Below, in pieces: positions 1 to 8,372 of a DNA stretch of 64,000 nt. The notes under the pieces are model-generated. The model had not been told where the DNA came from and searched no databases. It worked only from the letters and a program-made list of their open reading frames with translations. The position numbers and the translations under genes were made by a program. Within the stretch, counting starts at the first letter, position 1, and every line of letters begins with the position of its first letter. Source of the stretch: Micromonospora_J zhanjiangensis (lineage in GTDB: Bacteria > Actinomycetota > Actinomycetes > Mycobacteriales > Micromonosporaceae); the NCBI RefSeq assembly GCF_042650605.1, contig NZ_JBHSBN010000002.1, forward strand, positions 522,510-586,509. The letters run 5' to 3'.

Positions 1-283
1 TCACCAGGACGTCGACCCGGTCGGTGCGGGCCGCCAGCGACGCCGCGAAGCCACGGACGGAAACGTGATCCGCCAGATCGCACCGGAACGGCTCGGCGGT
101 CCCGACGCCGCCCCGCGCGATCGCCTCGGCGGTGCGTTCGGCCGCCGCCGGGTCCCGGGCCGAGACGAACACGTGCGCTCCGCGTTCGGCGAGCGCCGTC
201 GCCAGGGTACGACCGGTGTCCCGGCCCGCGCCGGTGACGACGACCCGTAGGCCGGTCAGATCACGCTCTTCTTCGACGATCAT
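1..283 (-). CDS. SDR-family oxidoreductase, N-terminal part (gene runs off the left edge)
   Basis: The visible 94 residues are the N-terminus of a short-chain dehydrogenase. A beta strand (LRVVVTGAG) leads into the dinucleotide-binding TGxxxGx(G) loop, TGAGRDTG at residues 16-23. An SARDP segment with the usual arginine follows, then the DLADHVSV region that contacts the adenine ring. The start is the ATG at 281-283, followed by MIVEERDLTGLR. The catalytic Ser-Tyr-Lys lies outside the window, so the substrate cannot be inferred. The loop has R-D where classical SDRs often have S/G-G-I, a variant common in actinobacterial SDRs. The family call is firm; the function is unknown. Confidence 0.8.
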   Translation of the reverse strand, partial: MIVEEERDLTGLRVVVTGAGRDTGRTLATALAERGAHVFVSARDPAAAERTAEAIARGGVGTAEPFRCDLADHVSVRGFAASLAARTDRVDVLV

Positions 284-408
284 GAACGGACTACAACACA
301 TCAACCAGGGTTGAAGTCAACCGCGCCGGCGTGCCACCCCGGGGCGGGCGCGGCACGCCGAACAGCCGGTTGGAGGACGAGAGTGACGAGCTGCTCCCGT
401 CCCGGGAG

Positions 409-858
409 TCATTGTCCGTGGTGGACGGCCTCCACGTTGTGGCCGTCGGGGTCGCGCAGGAAGACGGCGTAGTAACCCGGGTGGTACTCGGGCCACTCGC
501 GCGGCGCGTGCAGGACCTCGGTGCTGGCGGCCACGGCGGCGGCGTGGACGGCGTCGACGGACTGTCGGTCAGCGGCCCGGAAGGCGACGTGTGCCTCTCG
601 GGTCTCACCGCCGACCGACGGGCTCAGCCAGAAGTCGGGCACGCCGTCGGGCCCGGCGAGGCCGACGACCAGCGACCCGTCGTGCGGGATGCGGACCGCC
701 TCGCGCATCCCGATCGGCCCGAACGTACGCAGATAGAAGGCCAGCGACGCTTCGACGTCGGTGACCTGGATGCCGAGATGATCGCGACAACTCGCGCGGG
801 GGCGGGTTTCGCCGGTGGCGAATTCTCTTGGCGGCGGGGGCGGGCGGTGGTGTCTCAT
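409..858 (-). CDS. VOC-superfamily (glyoxalase/bleomycin-resistance-like) protein
   Basis: This is a 149-residue single-domain protein. DHLGIQVTDVEASLAFY is the canonical first beta-alpha unit of vicinal oxygen chelate proteins, and FLRDPDGHNVEAVHH is the canonical last strand with a metal-ligand-type Glu. HVAF in the middle supplies the other half of the metal site. Such proteins act as glyoxalases, thiol transferases, dioxygenases or drug-binding proteins, and the sequence does not decide which. The first 25 residues (proline and arginine rich) look like an over-extended start, but no internal ATG or GTG lies just before the domain. It diverges from the hydrolase at 909. Confidence 0.75.
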   Translation of the reverse strand: MRHHRPPPPPREFATGETRPRASCRDHLGIQVTDVEASLAFYLRTFGPIGMREAVRIPHDGSLVVGLAGPDGVPDFWLSPSVGGETREAHVAFRAADRQSVDAVHAAAVAASTEVLHAPREWPEYHPGYYAVFLRDPDGHNVEAVHHGQ

Positions 859-908
859 GGCCGGATGGCGACCGGGACGGGCACCACACGCACAGGGGAG
901 AGTCGGGC

Positions 909-1691
909 ATGACGCTGGCGGTGGACGACTCGGGGACCGGTGGGCCGGTGGTGGTGTGCCTGCCGATGTTCGGCATGACGCGGGTCGCCACGGCCGTGGC
1001 CTTCGCGCCCGCGTTCGCCGGCACCGGCCTGCGGGAGGTGTATCCGGACCTGCCCGGTCACGGCGACAGTCCCGCCGTGTGCCCGGCCCGGTCGGTGGCG
1101 GTGCTGGAGACGGTGTGCGGGTGGCTCGACGGGTACGTCGACGGGCCGGTCCTGCTGGCCGGCGGGTCGTACGGCGGCTATCTGGCCGCCGGGATCGCCC
1201 GCCGGTACCCCGGACGCGTGGCCGGACTGCTCCTGGTCAACCCCGGGGTACGGATCGCCCCGAGCGACCGGACGCTGCCCGAGGACGCGCCACCGGAGGC
1301 GCCCGCGGGGTGGCTCGACGCGGCGCCGGCATCCCTGCGCGAGCACTTCGACGCGGCGCTGGGAAACCGTACGTCGGAGGTCGTCTCGACGGTGCTCGCG
1401 GCGTTGGACGCGGGCGGACCGGGCGACGAGGCGTTCCTGACCGAGCTGCGCGGCGGCGCGGGCTACCCGTTGCCCGACGAGGACGCCGAGGTGGGTCATC
1501 CCGGACCGGTCAGCGTGGTCGCCGGCCGGCAGGACGGGATCGTCGGCTACGTCGACCAGTTCCGCGCCATGGACCGTTATCCCCGCGGGACCTACACGGT
1601 CGTCGACTCCGCCGGGCACTACCTGCCGTACGAACAGCCGGCGCTGCTGCGCGCACTCACCCACGACTGGGTACGCCGGATCCGGGCCTGA
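909..1691 (+). CDS. alpha/beta hydrolase
   Basis: A 260-residue cytoplasmic hydrolase with the full alpha/beta fold signature. An HG-like oxyanion region follows the first strand, GGSYGG at residues 85-90 holds the nucleophile Ser87, GRQDGI holds the acid, and DSAGHYLPYEQP holds the catalytic His near the C-terminus. The ATG at 909 was chosen over upstream in-frame codons because GGGGAG lies a few bases before it and because the conserved fold starts right after it. No signal peptide is present. Esterase, lipase or lactonase activity is possible; the substrate is unknown. Confidence 0.8.
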   Translation: MTLAVDDSGTGGPVVVCLPMFGMTRVATAVAFAPAFAGTGLREVYPDLPGHGDSPAVCPARSVAVLETVCGWLDGYVDGPVLLAGGSYGGYLAAGIARRYPGRVAGLLLVNPGVRIAPSDRTLPEDAPPEAPAGWLDAAPASLREHFDAALGNRTSEVVSTVLAALDAGGPGDEAFLTELRGGAGYPLPDEDAEVGHPGPVSVVAGRQDGIVGYVDQFRAMDRYPRGTYTVVDSAGHYLPYEQPALLRALTHDWVRRIRA

Positions 1692-1695
1692 CCTG

Positions 1696-2048
1696 ATGGC
1701 CCTGGCCCTCGCCGTGGCCGCGAGCGTCATCGGAGCGGTGAGCACCGCGGCCCCCGCGCACGCCGACGGCTGCGGCACGCCCTGGGTGACCAGTCGATCC
1801 GGGTCACCAGCGGGTTTCGCAGCACGGCGTGCAACAACGCGGCCGGTCACTCGGCGACCAGCCGGCATCTCTACGGCGACGCCGTCGATCTCGGCGTGAG
1901 CCCACACTCGCTGTGCACGTTGGCGCAGCGGGCCCGCTACCACGGCTTCAACGAGATCCTCGGTCCCGGTTACCCGGGCCACAGCGACCACACCCACGTG
2001 GCGAACAAGTCGAGCCGGTTCTGGTCGGCCAGCAACTGCGGCATCTGA
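1696..2048 (+). pseudogene. Broken zinc D-Ala-D-Ala carboxypeptidase (peptidase M15) with a secretion signal
   Basis: Frame 1 encodes a clean signal peptide (MALALAVAASVIGAV...APAHADGC) that goes nowhere. A second frame, entered around 1770-1788, encodes a good M15 catalytic domain: LRHALGDQSIRVTSGFRS, then SRHLYGDAVDL (SxHxxGxAxD zinc motif), then SDHTHVANKS (zinc His), ending at the TGA at 2046. Intact relatives carry a peptidoglycan-binding domain between the signal and the catalytic part. Here that stretch is missing and the two ends are out of frame, which indicates an internal deletion. It would have been a secreted peptidoglycan carboxypeptidase. A sequencing indel alone would not explain the missing domain. 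Confidence 0.7.
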
Positions 2049-2057
2049 GCCGCCGAC

Positions 2058-2097
2058 CCGCCGGCCGGACCCCGATCGAACCGGGTCCGGCCGGCGG
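2058..2097. terminator. Hairpin between convergent genes
   Basis: A perfect 15-bp inverted repeat (CCGCCGGCCGGACCC and its complement) with a 10-nt loop lies just after the M15 remnant and before the stop of the minus-strand gene at 2110. The position suits a bidirectional terminator. There is no T-run, as is usual at this GC content. Confidence 0.6.
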
Positions 2098-2109
2098 CCG
2101 CCGCCGGGC

Positions 2110-2490
2110 TCACCCGCCGTCCGGGGCGCGGCGCACGGCCAGCACGCCCGGCACCCGCCCGAGTTCCTCCGCCAGCGCCGGGAACGCGCCGGGGCAGGTC
2201 AGCCAGACGGTGAAGTACGCCGGCAGCGTCCCCGCCACCGCCCGGGGCACCGCCGCCCCGGCGCAGTACGTCGCCCGGAAGCCGGCCGAGGTCGGGTCGT
2301 CGGTGAACCGGAGACCGGTCGACGCGGTGAACCGTTCGACGGCCGCCCGCACCAGGCCGACCTGTTCCGAGGTGGAGTGCGCGGCGACGAACACCCGCGC
2401 GGTCCGGGTGAGCCCGCGGCGCCGTCTGGCCAAGCTCGCGGCGCTGCCCGCTTCACAAGGTGGCAACCGAGCCGCTACATTGTGGTTCAT
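2110..2490 (-). CDS. Hypothetical protein
   Basis: A 126-residue reading frame I do not recognise. After a basic N-terminus it runs ARVFVAAHSTSEQVGLVRAA..., with alternating helix- and strand-like segments and two cysteines, and has no signal peptide or membrane segment. It ends just beyond the hairpin at 2058-2097 and starts divergently from the cellulase gene, with the CebR-like site between them. The first 25 or so residues may be untranslated, because a GTG at the VFVAAH segment is an equally plausible start. Codon use is typical of real genes here, but this is a weak call. Confidence 0.45.
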   Translation of the reverse strand: MNHNVAARLPPCEAGSAASLARRRRGLTRTARVFVAAHSTSEQVGLVRAAVERFTASTGLRFTDDPTSAGFRATYCAGAAVPRAVAGTLPAYFTVWLTCPGAFPALAEELGRVPGVLAVRRAPDGG

Positions 2491-2493
2491 CCA

Positions 2494-2507
2494 TGGAAGC
2501 GCTCCCA
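2494..2507. promoter_or_regulatory. CebR-like operator
   Basis: TGGAAGCGCTCCCA matches the known CebR consensus TGGGAGCGCTCCCA at 13 of 14 positions. CebR is the LacI-family repressor released by cello-oligosaccharides in streptomycetes and related actinomycetes. The site lies 70 bp upstream of the GH9 start codon, where it would block transcription of the cellulase when no cellodextrin is present. No cebR gene is in this window. Confidence 0.75.
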
Positions 2508-2577
2508 GCGCTGGTCATGTCGCCATCTCCGGGCACTCGCGTAACACGCCCGCAACGCCGTTGACAGGAGCTGCACG

Positions 2578-5016
2578 ATGGTCCGTCCGGTCGGGTCGTA
2601 CGGCCCGAGCCCCACCCCGCGTCCGGGAAGACGATCCTGGCGGCGGATCTCGCTCGCCGCGCTCGGCGCGTTCGCCCTGGCGGTCGGCCTGACCACCGCC
2701 GCCGCGGCCGTCCCGGCCGACGCCGCCGGCCAGACCCCGGCCACCGCCCCCGCCGGTACGACCGCCACCTTCAACTACGGCGAGGCGCTGCAGAAGTCGC
2801 TGTTCTTCTACGAGGCGCAGCGGTCCGGCAAACTGCCCGCCGGCAACCGGGTCTCCTGGCGCGGCGACTCCGCGCTCACCGACGGGGCCGGCACGGGCGT
2901 CGACCTCACCGGCGGCTGGTACGACGCGGGCGACCACGTGAAGTTCGGCTTCCCGATGGCGTTCAGCGCCACCATGCTGGCCTGGGGCGCGGTCGAGTAC
3001 CGGGCCGGCTACGCGAACTCCGGCCAACTGCCGTACCTGCTGGACAGCCTGCGCTGGGTCAACGACTACTTCATCAAGGCACACCCCTCGGCGAACGTCC
3101 TCTACGGACAGGTCGGCAAGGGCGACGACGACCACAAGTGGTGGGGACCGGCCGAGGTGCTGCCGATGGCGCGGCCGGCGTACAAGATCGACGCGAGCTG
3201 TGGCGGATCGGACCTGGCCGGTGAGACGGCGGCCGCGCTGGCCGCCTCGTCGATGGTCTTCCGGCCCACCGACGCGGCCTACGCCGACAAGCTGCTCAGC
3301 CACGCCAAGCAGCTCTACAGCTTCGCCGACAGCGTGCGGAAGGTGTACAGCGACTGCATCACCGACGCGCAGGCGTTCTACAAGTCCTGGAGCGGCTACC
3401 AGGACGAGCTGGTCTGGGGCGCGATCTGGTTGCACCGGGCCACCGGCGACGCGAGCTACCTCGCCAAGGCCGAGAGCGAGTACGACAAGCTCGGCACCGA
3501 ACCGCAGACCACCACCCGTTCCTACAAATGGACCCTGGCCTGGGACAACAAGCAGTTCGGGGCGTACGTGCTGCTGGCCAACCTGACCGGCAAGCAGAAG
3601 TACGTCGACGACGCGAACCGGTGGCTGGACTGGTGGACCGTCGGGGTGAACGGCGAGAAGGTGCGCTACTCGCCCGGCGGCGAGGCGGTGCTCGACTCGT
3701 GGGGCTCGCTGCGCTACGCCGCCAACACCGCGTTCGCCGCGCTGGTCTACGCCGACAAGACCACCGACGCGACCCGTAGGACGCGGTACCACGACTTCGC
3801 GGTCCGGCAGATCGGCTACGCGCTCGGCGACAATCCGCGCAAGTCCAGCTACCTGATCGGCTTCGGCGCCAACTCGCCGAAGAACCCGCACCACCGCACC
3901 GCGCACGGCTCCTGGTGGGACAACCAGACCGTACCCGCCGAGACCCGGCACGTCCTCTACGGTGCCCTGGTCGGCGGCCCGTCCTCGCCCGACGACGCGT
4001 ACACCGACGAGCGGTCCAACTACGTGATGAACGAGGTGGCCACCGACTACAACGCCGGCTTCACCTCCGCCCTGGCCCGGCTGCAGACCGAGTACGGCGG
4101 CAGCCCGCTCGCCGGCTTCCCGACCGCCGAGAAACCGGACATGGACGAGCTGACCGTGGAGACCACGGTGATGCAGAACGAGACCCGGTCCACCGGACTG
4201 AAGGCGATCATCTACAACAAGTCGGCGTTCCCGGCCCGGGCGCTCACCCGTGCCAGCTTCCGCTACTACGTCACCGTGGACGGCTCGGCGGCGCCCGTGG
4301 TGACCCCCGGCTACACCCAGGGCTGCCCGTCGCCGAGCACCGCCACCCGGGTCTCCGGCAACCTCTGGTACGTGCAGGTGGACTGCACCGGCTACACCAT
4401 CGCGCCGGCCGGGCAGTCGCAGCACCGGATGGAGGTGCAGTTCAAGGTCGGCGTCGCCGAGGGCGGCACGTGGAACCCGGCCGACGATCCGTCGTACCAG
4501 GCGGCCACCGGTCCGAACCGCAAGGTGCCGCTGTACGAGGCCGGGGTGAAGGTCTGGGGCGACGAGCCGACCGGCATCCCCACGCCCACCCCGACGGCGA
4601 CCGGGTCGCCCACGCCGACCCCCACCGCCACGTCGAGCCCGACGCCGACCCCGACCCCCACCGTCACCCCGACGGGCGGGCCGACGCCGACGCCCGCCGG
4701 GCCCTGCCAGGTGACCTGGACCACCAGCGACTGGAGCAACGGGTTCACCGCGACGGTCACCATCCGGAACACCGGCGGCACCACGTTGACCAGCTGGAAC
4801 CTGGCCTGGGCCTTCACCGCCGGCCAGCGGGTCACCCAGGCGTGGTCGGCGGAGGTCACCCAGAGCGGCTCGGCGGTCAACGCCCGCAACCTGTCCTACA
4901 ACGGCACCCTGGCACCCGGCGCGTCGACCAGCTTCGGCTTCCAAGGTACGTCCAACGGCACCAATCCGAGGCCGGCGTCGTTCACGCTGAACGGCGTGGC
5001 CTGCACCACCGGTTGA
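2578..5016 (+). CDS. Secreted GH9 cellulase with CBM3 and CBM2 modules
   Basis: An 812-residue modular endo- or processive cellulase. Order: a Tat-like or long Sec signal (RRSWRRISLAALGAFALAVG...ADAA, residues 18-50); a GH9 catalytic domain (about 64-505) with GGWYDAGDHVKFGFPM carrying the catalytic Asp116/Asp119 pair and NEVATDYNAGF carrying the proton-donor Glu486; a CBM3c-like module (about 515-655); a Pro-Thr linker of PTPTPT repeats; and a C-terminal CBM2 starting with CQVTWTTSDWSNGFTA and ending in a paired Cys. GH9 followed by CBM3c is the known arrangement of processive endoglucanases. The ATG at 2578 has AGGAG upstream. It is probably induced by cello-oligosaccharides through the CebR-like site at 2494. 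Confidence 0.95.
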   Translation: MVRPVGSYGPSPTPRPGRRSWRRISLAALGAFALAVGLTTAAAAVPADAAGQTPATAPAGTTATFNYGEALQKSLFFYEAQRSGKLPAGNRVSWRGDSALTDGAGTGVDLTGGWYDAGDHVKFGFPMAFSATMLAWGAVEYRAGYANSGQLPYLLDSLRWVNDYFIKAHPSANVLYGQVGKGDDDHKWWGPAEVLPMARPAYKIDASCGGSDLAGETAAALAASSMVFRPTDAAYADKLLSHAKQLYSFADSVRKVYSDCITDAQAFYKSWSGYQDELVWGAIWLHRATGDASYLAKAESEYDKLGTEPQTTTRSYKWTLAWDNKQFGAYVLLANLTGKQKYVDDANRWLDWWTVGVNGEKVRYSPGGEAVLDSWGSLRYAANTAFAALVYADKTTDATRRTRYHDFAVRQIGYALGDNPRKSSYLIGFGANSPKNPHHRTAHGSWWDNQTVPAETRHVLYGALVGGPSSPDDAYTDERSNYVMNEVATDYNAGFTSALARLQTEYGGSPLAGFPTAEKPDMDELTVETTVMQNETRSTGLKAIIYNKSAFPARALTRASFRYYVTVDGSAAPVVTPGYTQGCPSPSTATRVSGNLWYVQVDCTGYTIAPAGQSQHRMEVQFKVGVAEGGTWNPADDPSYQAATGPNRKVPLYEAGVKVWGDEPTGIPTPTPTATGSPTPTPTATSSPTPTPTPTVTPTGGPTPTPAGPCQVTWTTSDWSNGFTATVTIRNTGGTTLTSWNLAWAFTAGQRVTQAWSAEVTQSGSAVNARNLSYNGTLAPGASTSFGFQGTSNGTNPRPASFTLNGVACTTG

Positions 5017-5029
5017 TCCACCGGTGGTC

Positions 5030-5065
5030 CGGCGGTGGGCCCGGTCGCGCCCGGGCCCACCGCCG
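5030..5065. terminator. Strong hairpin after the cellulase gene
   Basis: A 15-bp perfect inverted repeat (CGGCGGTGGGCCCGG and its complement) with a 6-nt loop starts 14 bases after the cellulase stop codon and precedes the convergent gene ending at 5087. It probably terminates both. Confidence 0.7.
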
Positions 5066-5086
5066 TCCGCTCTCCACCGTCGGCGT

Positions 5087-5758
5087 TCACTGCTGCTGGT
5101 AGAGGCCCTTGACGTAGTCCGGGCCGTAGCGGCGCTCCAGATCGGCCAGGTCGGTGTCGGGCTGCACCATGTGGGTGAGCCGGGCCCGGGACGGCAGGGC
5201 GTCGTCGGCCGGCCAGGTCTCCGGCTGCCACAGCTTCGACCGCAGGAACGCCTTCGAGCAGTGGTAGAAGATCTGCTCGATGTCGACGACCACGGCGAAC
5301 TGCGGCCGGTGGCCCTTCACCACCATCCGGTCGAAGAACGGCGCGTCCCGGACCAGCCGGGCCCGGCCGTTGATCCGCAGGGTGTCGTCCCGGCCGGGGA
5401 TCAGGAAGATCAGCCCGACGTGCGGATTGTCCAGGATGTTGTGGAACCCGTCGGCCCGCTTGTTGCCGGGCCGCTCCGGGATGGCGATCGTGGCGTCGTC
5501 CAGGACCAGGGCGGAGCCGGGCGGGTCGCCCTTGGGGGAGACGTCGCAACTGCCGTCCGCTCCGGCGGTGGCGATCAGGCACATCGGCGAGGCGGCCAGC
5601 CACCGCCGGTCGGCCTCGTGCAACCGGGTCCGTTCCTTGGTGATCGCCAGCCGACTCGGCTGGCCGAGCAACTCCCGCAACTCCTCGTGCGACGTGACCT
5701 CGCGCGTCCCGTTCTCGGGTGATCCCGCCGGGTGTGATCCGGCCTCGACCGTTGTCAT
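5087..5758 (-). CDS. Pyridoxamine 5'-phosphate oxidase-family flavoprotein
   Basis: A 223-residue split-barrel protein. MCLIATAGADGSCDVSPKGDPPG and the IAIPERPGNKRADGFHNILDNPHVGLIFLIPGRDDTLRINGRARL stretch are typical of the FMN/F420-binding PPOX family, in particular the MSMEG_1061-type subfamily with its N-terminal LRELLG segment. The C-terminal SKAFLRSKLWQPE completes the domain. The start at 5758 is fixed by GGGAGGTGG a few bases upstream; an upstream in-frame ATG has no such site. It is probably a redox enzyme of unknown substrate. Confidence 0.8.
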   Translation of the reverse strand: MTTVEAGSHPAGSPENGTREVTSHEELRELLGQPSRLAITKERTRLHEADRRWLAASPMCLIATAGADGSCDVSPKGDPPGSALVLDDATIAIPERPGNKRADGFHNILDNPHVGLIFLIPGRDDTLRINGRARLVRDAPFFDRMVVKGHRPQFAVVVDIEQIFYHCSKAFLRSKLWQPETWPADDALPSRARLTHMVQPDTDLADLERRYGPDYVKGLYQQQ

Positions 5759-5924
5759 TCGGTCCACCTCCCCGTGTACTTGCTTCGGCGCGGTCGGTGC
5801 GGCGTCGGCGGCGCGGACCGTGCCCGACATCGAGGATACGGACTCCACCGCGAACTGGTGTCCCGCAGTCCTGCCGCGGCCACCCGGCTGTCGGCGGGGT
5901 GCGCCGCGGTCCGGGGTGCGCCGC

Positions 5925-7613
5925 TCAGCCGGTCAGCGGCAGGGTGGTGGCGATCGGCCAGCCGAGCAGCACGGCACCGACCAACGCCACCAACCAGGCC
6001 GGGGCGGCCAGCCGGTCCAGCACCAGCGCCCAGCCGAACTGCCACGCCAGCAGCCCTCCGAACAGCGGCACGACCAGCAGGACGAAGCCGGGCGCCACAC
6101 CGGCCAGGGCCGCCACCGCGAGCATCAGCACCGCCACGGCGTACGGCACCGCGCGCAGCGGTCCGCCGCCGGTGAGCAGTTCCACGCCGAGCATGAACAG
6201 CCAGCAGGCCGCCACGACCAGCGGCAGCAGCCACCACCGGGCGCCCGTCGGCACGGCCCGGATGAAGCCGAGGGAGAGCGGTACGGCGACCGCCGCGGCG
6301 GCGTACCCGGTCAGCAGCACCCCCGCGAACGCCGGCCGGACCGGTCGGCGCCGGGAACGGTCGGTGTGCGGCGCGGGTCGGCCGTGCAGCAGGCGGGCGG
6401 CGGTGGCCAGCAGCAGGCCGGTGACGGTGAGGAACCCGGCGACGTAGCCGCCGACGGCCAGCGGCAGCCGGTCGAACGGCAGCAACCGGGCCAGCATCAC
6501 GCCGAGCAGCGCCGCCGCGCCCGCCACGCACAACGCGACCGGCCCCCGCCACCGTCGCGCCAGGGCCCGCCAGAAGTCCGCCCCGGGCAGGCCGACGACG
6601 TCCGGGTTACCCACCAGGGCCGGCGCCGGGACGCGACCCCGGTAGGCCCGGTCGGCCCGCTCCGCGCCGTCGACTCGTTCGGTTGCGCCGCGTGCTGCCG
6701 CGGGGCCGGACCGCTCGGCGGTGTCGGTTCGGTGCGGTCTCCGGCCGAGCAGCGCCAGGGTGAGGGGGTGGAAGAGGAGGAGGAAGCCGAGCAGCAGCAG
6801 GCCGGCCGGCAGCAGGTAGCCCAGTGGTCGGGCGGTCCGGTCGCCGGCCACCGGCGGCGGCGTCAGCGCGGTGTCCAACCAGGACACCGTCTCGGCGTGG
6901 GCCCGGGCGGCGAACAGGATCGAGATGTGTTCCACGCCCGGTACGACGACCGCCCTGCGGTCGGCGGTCGTGCCGGCCCGGCGTACCGCCTCGTCGGCCG
7001 CCTGCCGGAACCCGGCGAACTCCAGACCACCGTAGAGCAGCAGCAACGACCGGGGCCGGTCCGTACCGGTCGGCAGCCCGCCGGCGTCCGGCAACGAGAG
7101 CGCCACCGTGGCCCGGATGTCCGGATGCGCGACCGCGTAGGCGGTGACCGCGCCCGCGCCCATCGAGTGTCCCACCAGGCCGATCCGCCCGGGGTCCACG
7201 CCCGGCCGGGAGCGCAGGTAGCGGACCGCCGTGTCCAGGTCGGCGGCGAGCCGTGCCGCCCCGGCGTCGCCGTCACCACCGCCGCCGGGCAGCGCCGCCG
7301 GGTTGCGGCCGTGCCCGGCGAAGTCCAGCAGCAGGACGACGTACCCGCGCCGGGCCAGCGTGTCGGCGATCGGGGTCATCAACCGACCCGACCCGGCGAA
7401 GCCGTGCGCCACGACCACACCGGGTCGCGGTCCGGTCCCGGTCCCGGCGCGGACCTCGGTCACCGGGACCGCGTCGACGACGGCCGACCGGTGCCGCAAC
7501 CCGTCGCCGGCCCGGACCAGGCCGACCGCGCCGAGCGCCGCGGCGAGCAGGGCCAGCGCGGCGACCATCGCGGGACCGGTCCGTCGGGCGGTGCTGGGTT
7601 CCCGGCTACGCAT
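5925..7613 (-). CDS. Membrane-anchored alpha/beta hydrolase (dienelactone hydrolase-like) with polytopic C-terminal half
   Basis: 562 residues. An N-terminal membrane anchor (about 14-34) precedes an alpha/beta hydrolase domain: VVVAHGFAGSG oxyanion loop, GHSMGAG with nucleophile Ser150, and VPGVEHISILF with the catalytic His. From about residue 265 the chain becomes a membrane domain with roughly seven to eight hydrophobic segments, interrupted by a charged loop at about 300-345. Hydrolases fused to such a membrane half occur in actinobacteria and Firmicutes, where the hydrolase domain is placed outside the cell. The substrate is unknown. It seems to be a single-gene unit. Confidence 0.75.
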   Translation of the reverse strand: MRSREPSTARRTGPAMVAALALLAAALGAVGLVRAGDGLRHRSAVVDAVPVTEVRAGTGTGPRPGVVVAHGFAGSGRLMTPIADTLARRGYVVLLLDFAGHGRNPAALPGGGGDGDAGAARLAADLDTAVRYLRSRPGVDPGRIGLVGHSMGAGAVTAYAVAHPDIRATVALSLPDAGGLPTGTDRPRSLLLLYGGLEFAGFRQAADEAVRRAGTTADRRAVVVPGVEHISILFAARAHAETVSWLDTALTPPPVAGDRTARPLGYLLPAGLLLLGFLLLFHPLTLALLGRRPHRTDTAERSGPAAARGATERVDGAERADRAYRGRVPAPALVGNPDVVGLPGADFWRALARRWRGPVALCVAGAAALLGVMLARLLPFDRLPLAVGGYVAGFLTVTGLLLATAARLLHGRPAPHTDRSRRRPVRPAFAGVLLTGYAAAAVAVPLSLGFIRAVPTGARWWLLPLVVAACWLFMLGVELLTGGGPLRAVPYAVAVLMLAVAALAGVAPGFVLLVVPLFGGLLAWQFGWALVLDRLAAPAWLVALVGAVLLGWPIATTLPLTG

Positions 7614-7680
7614 GGCATCACCCTAGTGCCGCGAATCGACGGCCGAAGATCCGTCCGGCGGTGCCGCCCGGGCGGCCGGG

Positions 7681-7748
7681 AGGTCGCCGGCGGGACCGGC
7701 CGGCCGTCAGCTCGTCGCCGACCGGGCGTAGACCGGCATCTTCGAGCC
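7681..7748 (-). pseudogene. Relic of the 3' end of bioB, in the gene-free stretch 7614-7906
   Basis: The complement encodes GSKMPVYARSATS-stop (stop at 7707-7709), closely matching the true bioB C-terminus LKMPVKALSATI-stop at 8769. The resemblance continues downstream of both stops: 7681-7743 and 8739-8805 align over about 65 bp with few differences. This is the tail of a second, lost bioB copy or of a duplication that bracketed the 7907 gene and bsaP. Nothing else recognisable lies in 7614-7906 apart from promoter-like sequence just before 7907. Confidence 0.55.
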
Positions 7749-7906
7749 GATCGCCGATCGCCGACCGGCGCGCCGACGCTATCTGATCCTCATCGCGCAG
7801 ACGAAATCGCAAAGTTTACTCAAGGATGCCCGGGCAACGGCCGGACTGCCCGGCGCATTTGCAAGAGTGTTGCCACCGAACAGGGCAACTCCGATAGGGG
7901 CGTTTG

Positions 7907-8362
7907 ATGGATAGGCACTGGAAAAGAATCGGGTCCGTGTTGGTCGCGCTCGTCATGGGTACGATTTTCGCGGGCGTTTCCGAGGCCCCGGCGGCCGCGG
8001 CCACCCTCTACTACAAGGTCGGCACACACGTCAGCAAGGACACCGTCTTCGCCTCACCCAGCAACCTGCACTGCTTCGCCCCCGCAGGGCACGGCGCCAC
8101 CATGTGCGTACGCTATGACAAGCGCGTCATTTACGTCCGCAGCGACGCCAAGAACGGCTATTTCAAGCTTGGCCAGGTCTCGGCCGCCGGTCGCATCTAC
8201 CTGTGCCAGAACAACTACAAGAACTCGTCCGGCCAGAACACCTGGGTGGCCTGCCAGTGGAACTGGCCGAAGCCGAGCGGCCGGTGCTACGTGCCGCGTA
8301 CCGGGCACGGGCAGGCGGACTGGTACGAGTTGAGCTTCGGTGGCCCGCTCAAGTGCTACTAG
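7907..8362 (+). CDS. Secreted hypothetical protein
   Basis: 151 residues, with a Sec signal peptide (MDRHWKRIGSVLVALVMGTIFAGVSEAPAAAA) followed by a mature domain of about 115 residues. The domain is rich in Tyr, Lys and Asn and has paired cysteines that could form extracellular disulfides. I do not recognise the domain. The ATG at 7907 has a GATAGGGG element before it; a TTG one codon earlier is less likely. Lysine, asparagine and A/T-ending codons are more frequent than in neighbours, a hint of a different origin, and the gene lies between the two bioB-tail repeats. It ends at a very strong hairpin. Confidence 0.7.
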   Translation: MDRHWKRIGSVLVALVMGTIFAGVSEAPAAAATLYYKVGTHVSKDTVFASPSNLHCFAPAGHGATMCVRYDKRVIYVRSDAKNGYFKLGQVSAAGRIYLCQNNYKNSSGQNTWVACQWNWPKPSGRCYVPRTGHGQADWYELSFGGPLKCY

Positions 8363-8372
8363 GTAATCCGCG

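Noticed and set aside
4580..4700. Repetitive CCGACG/ACC-rich DNA that could be taken for a tandem repeat
   Set aside because: It encodes the Pro-Thr linker between the CBM3 and CBM2 modules in frame; no separate element is needed.
2515..4944. 809-codon open frame antisense to the GH9 cellulase gene
   Set aside because: It mirrors the high third-position GC of the real gene, has no family resemblance and is dominated by Arg/Gly/Val runs. The sense strand encodes a complete cellulase.
7618..7812. 64-codon minus-strand frame
   Set aside because: It reads a different frame through the bioB-tail relic and has no domain or ribosome site.
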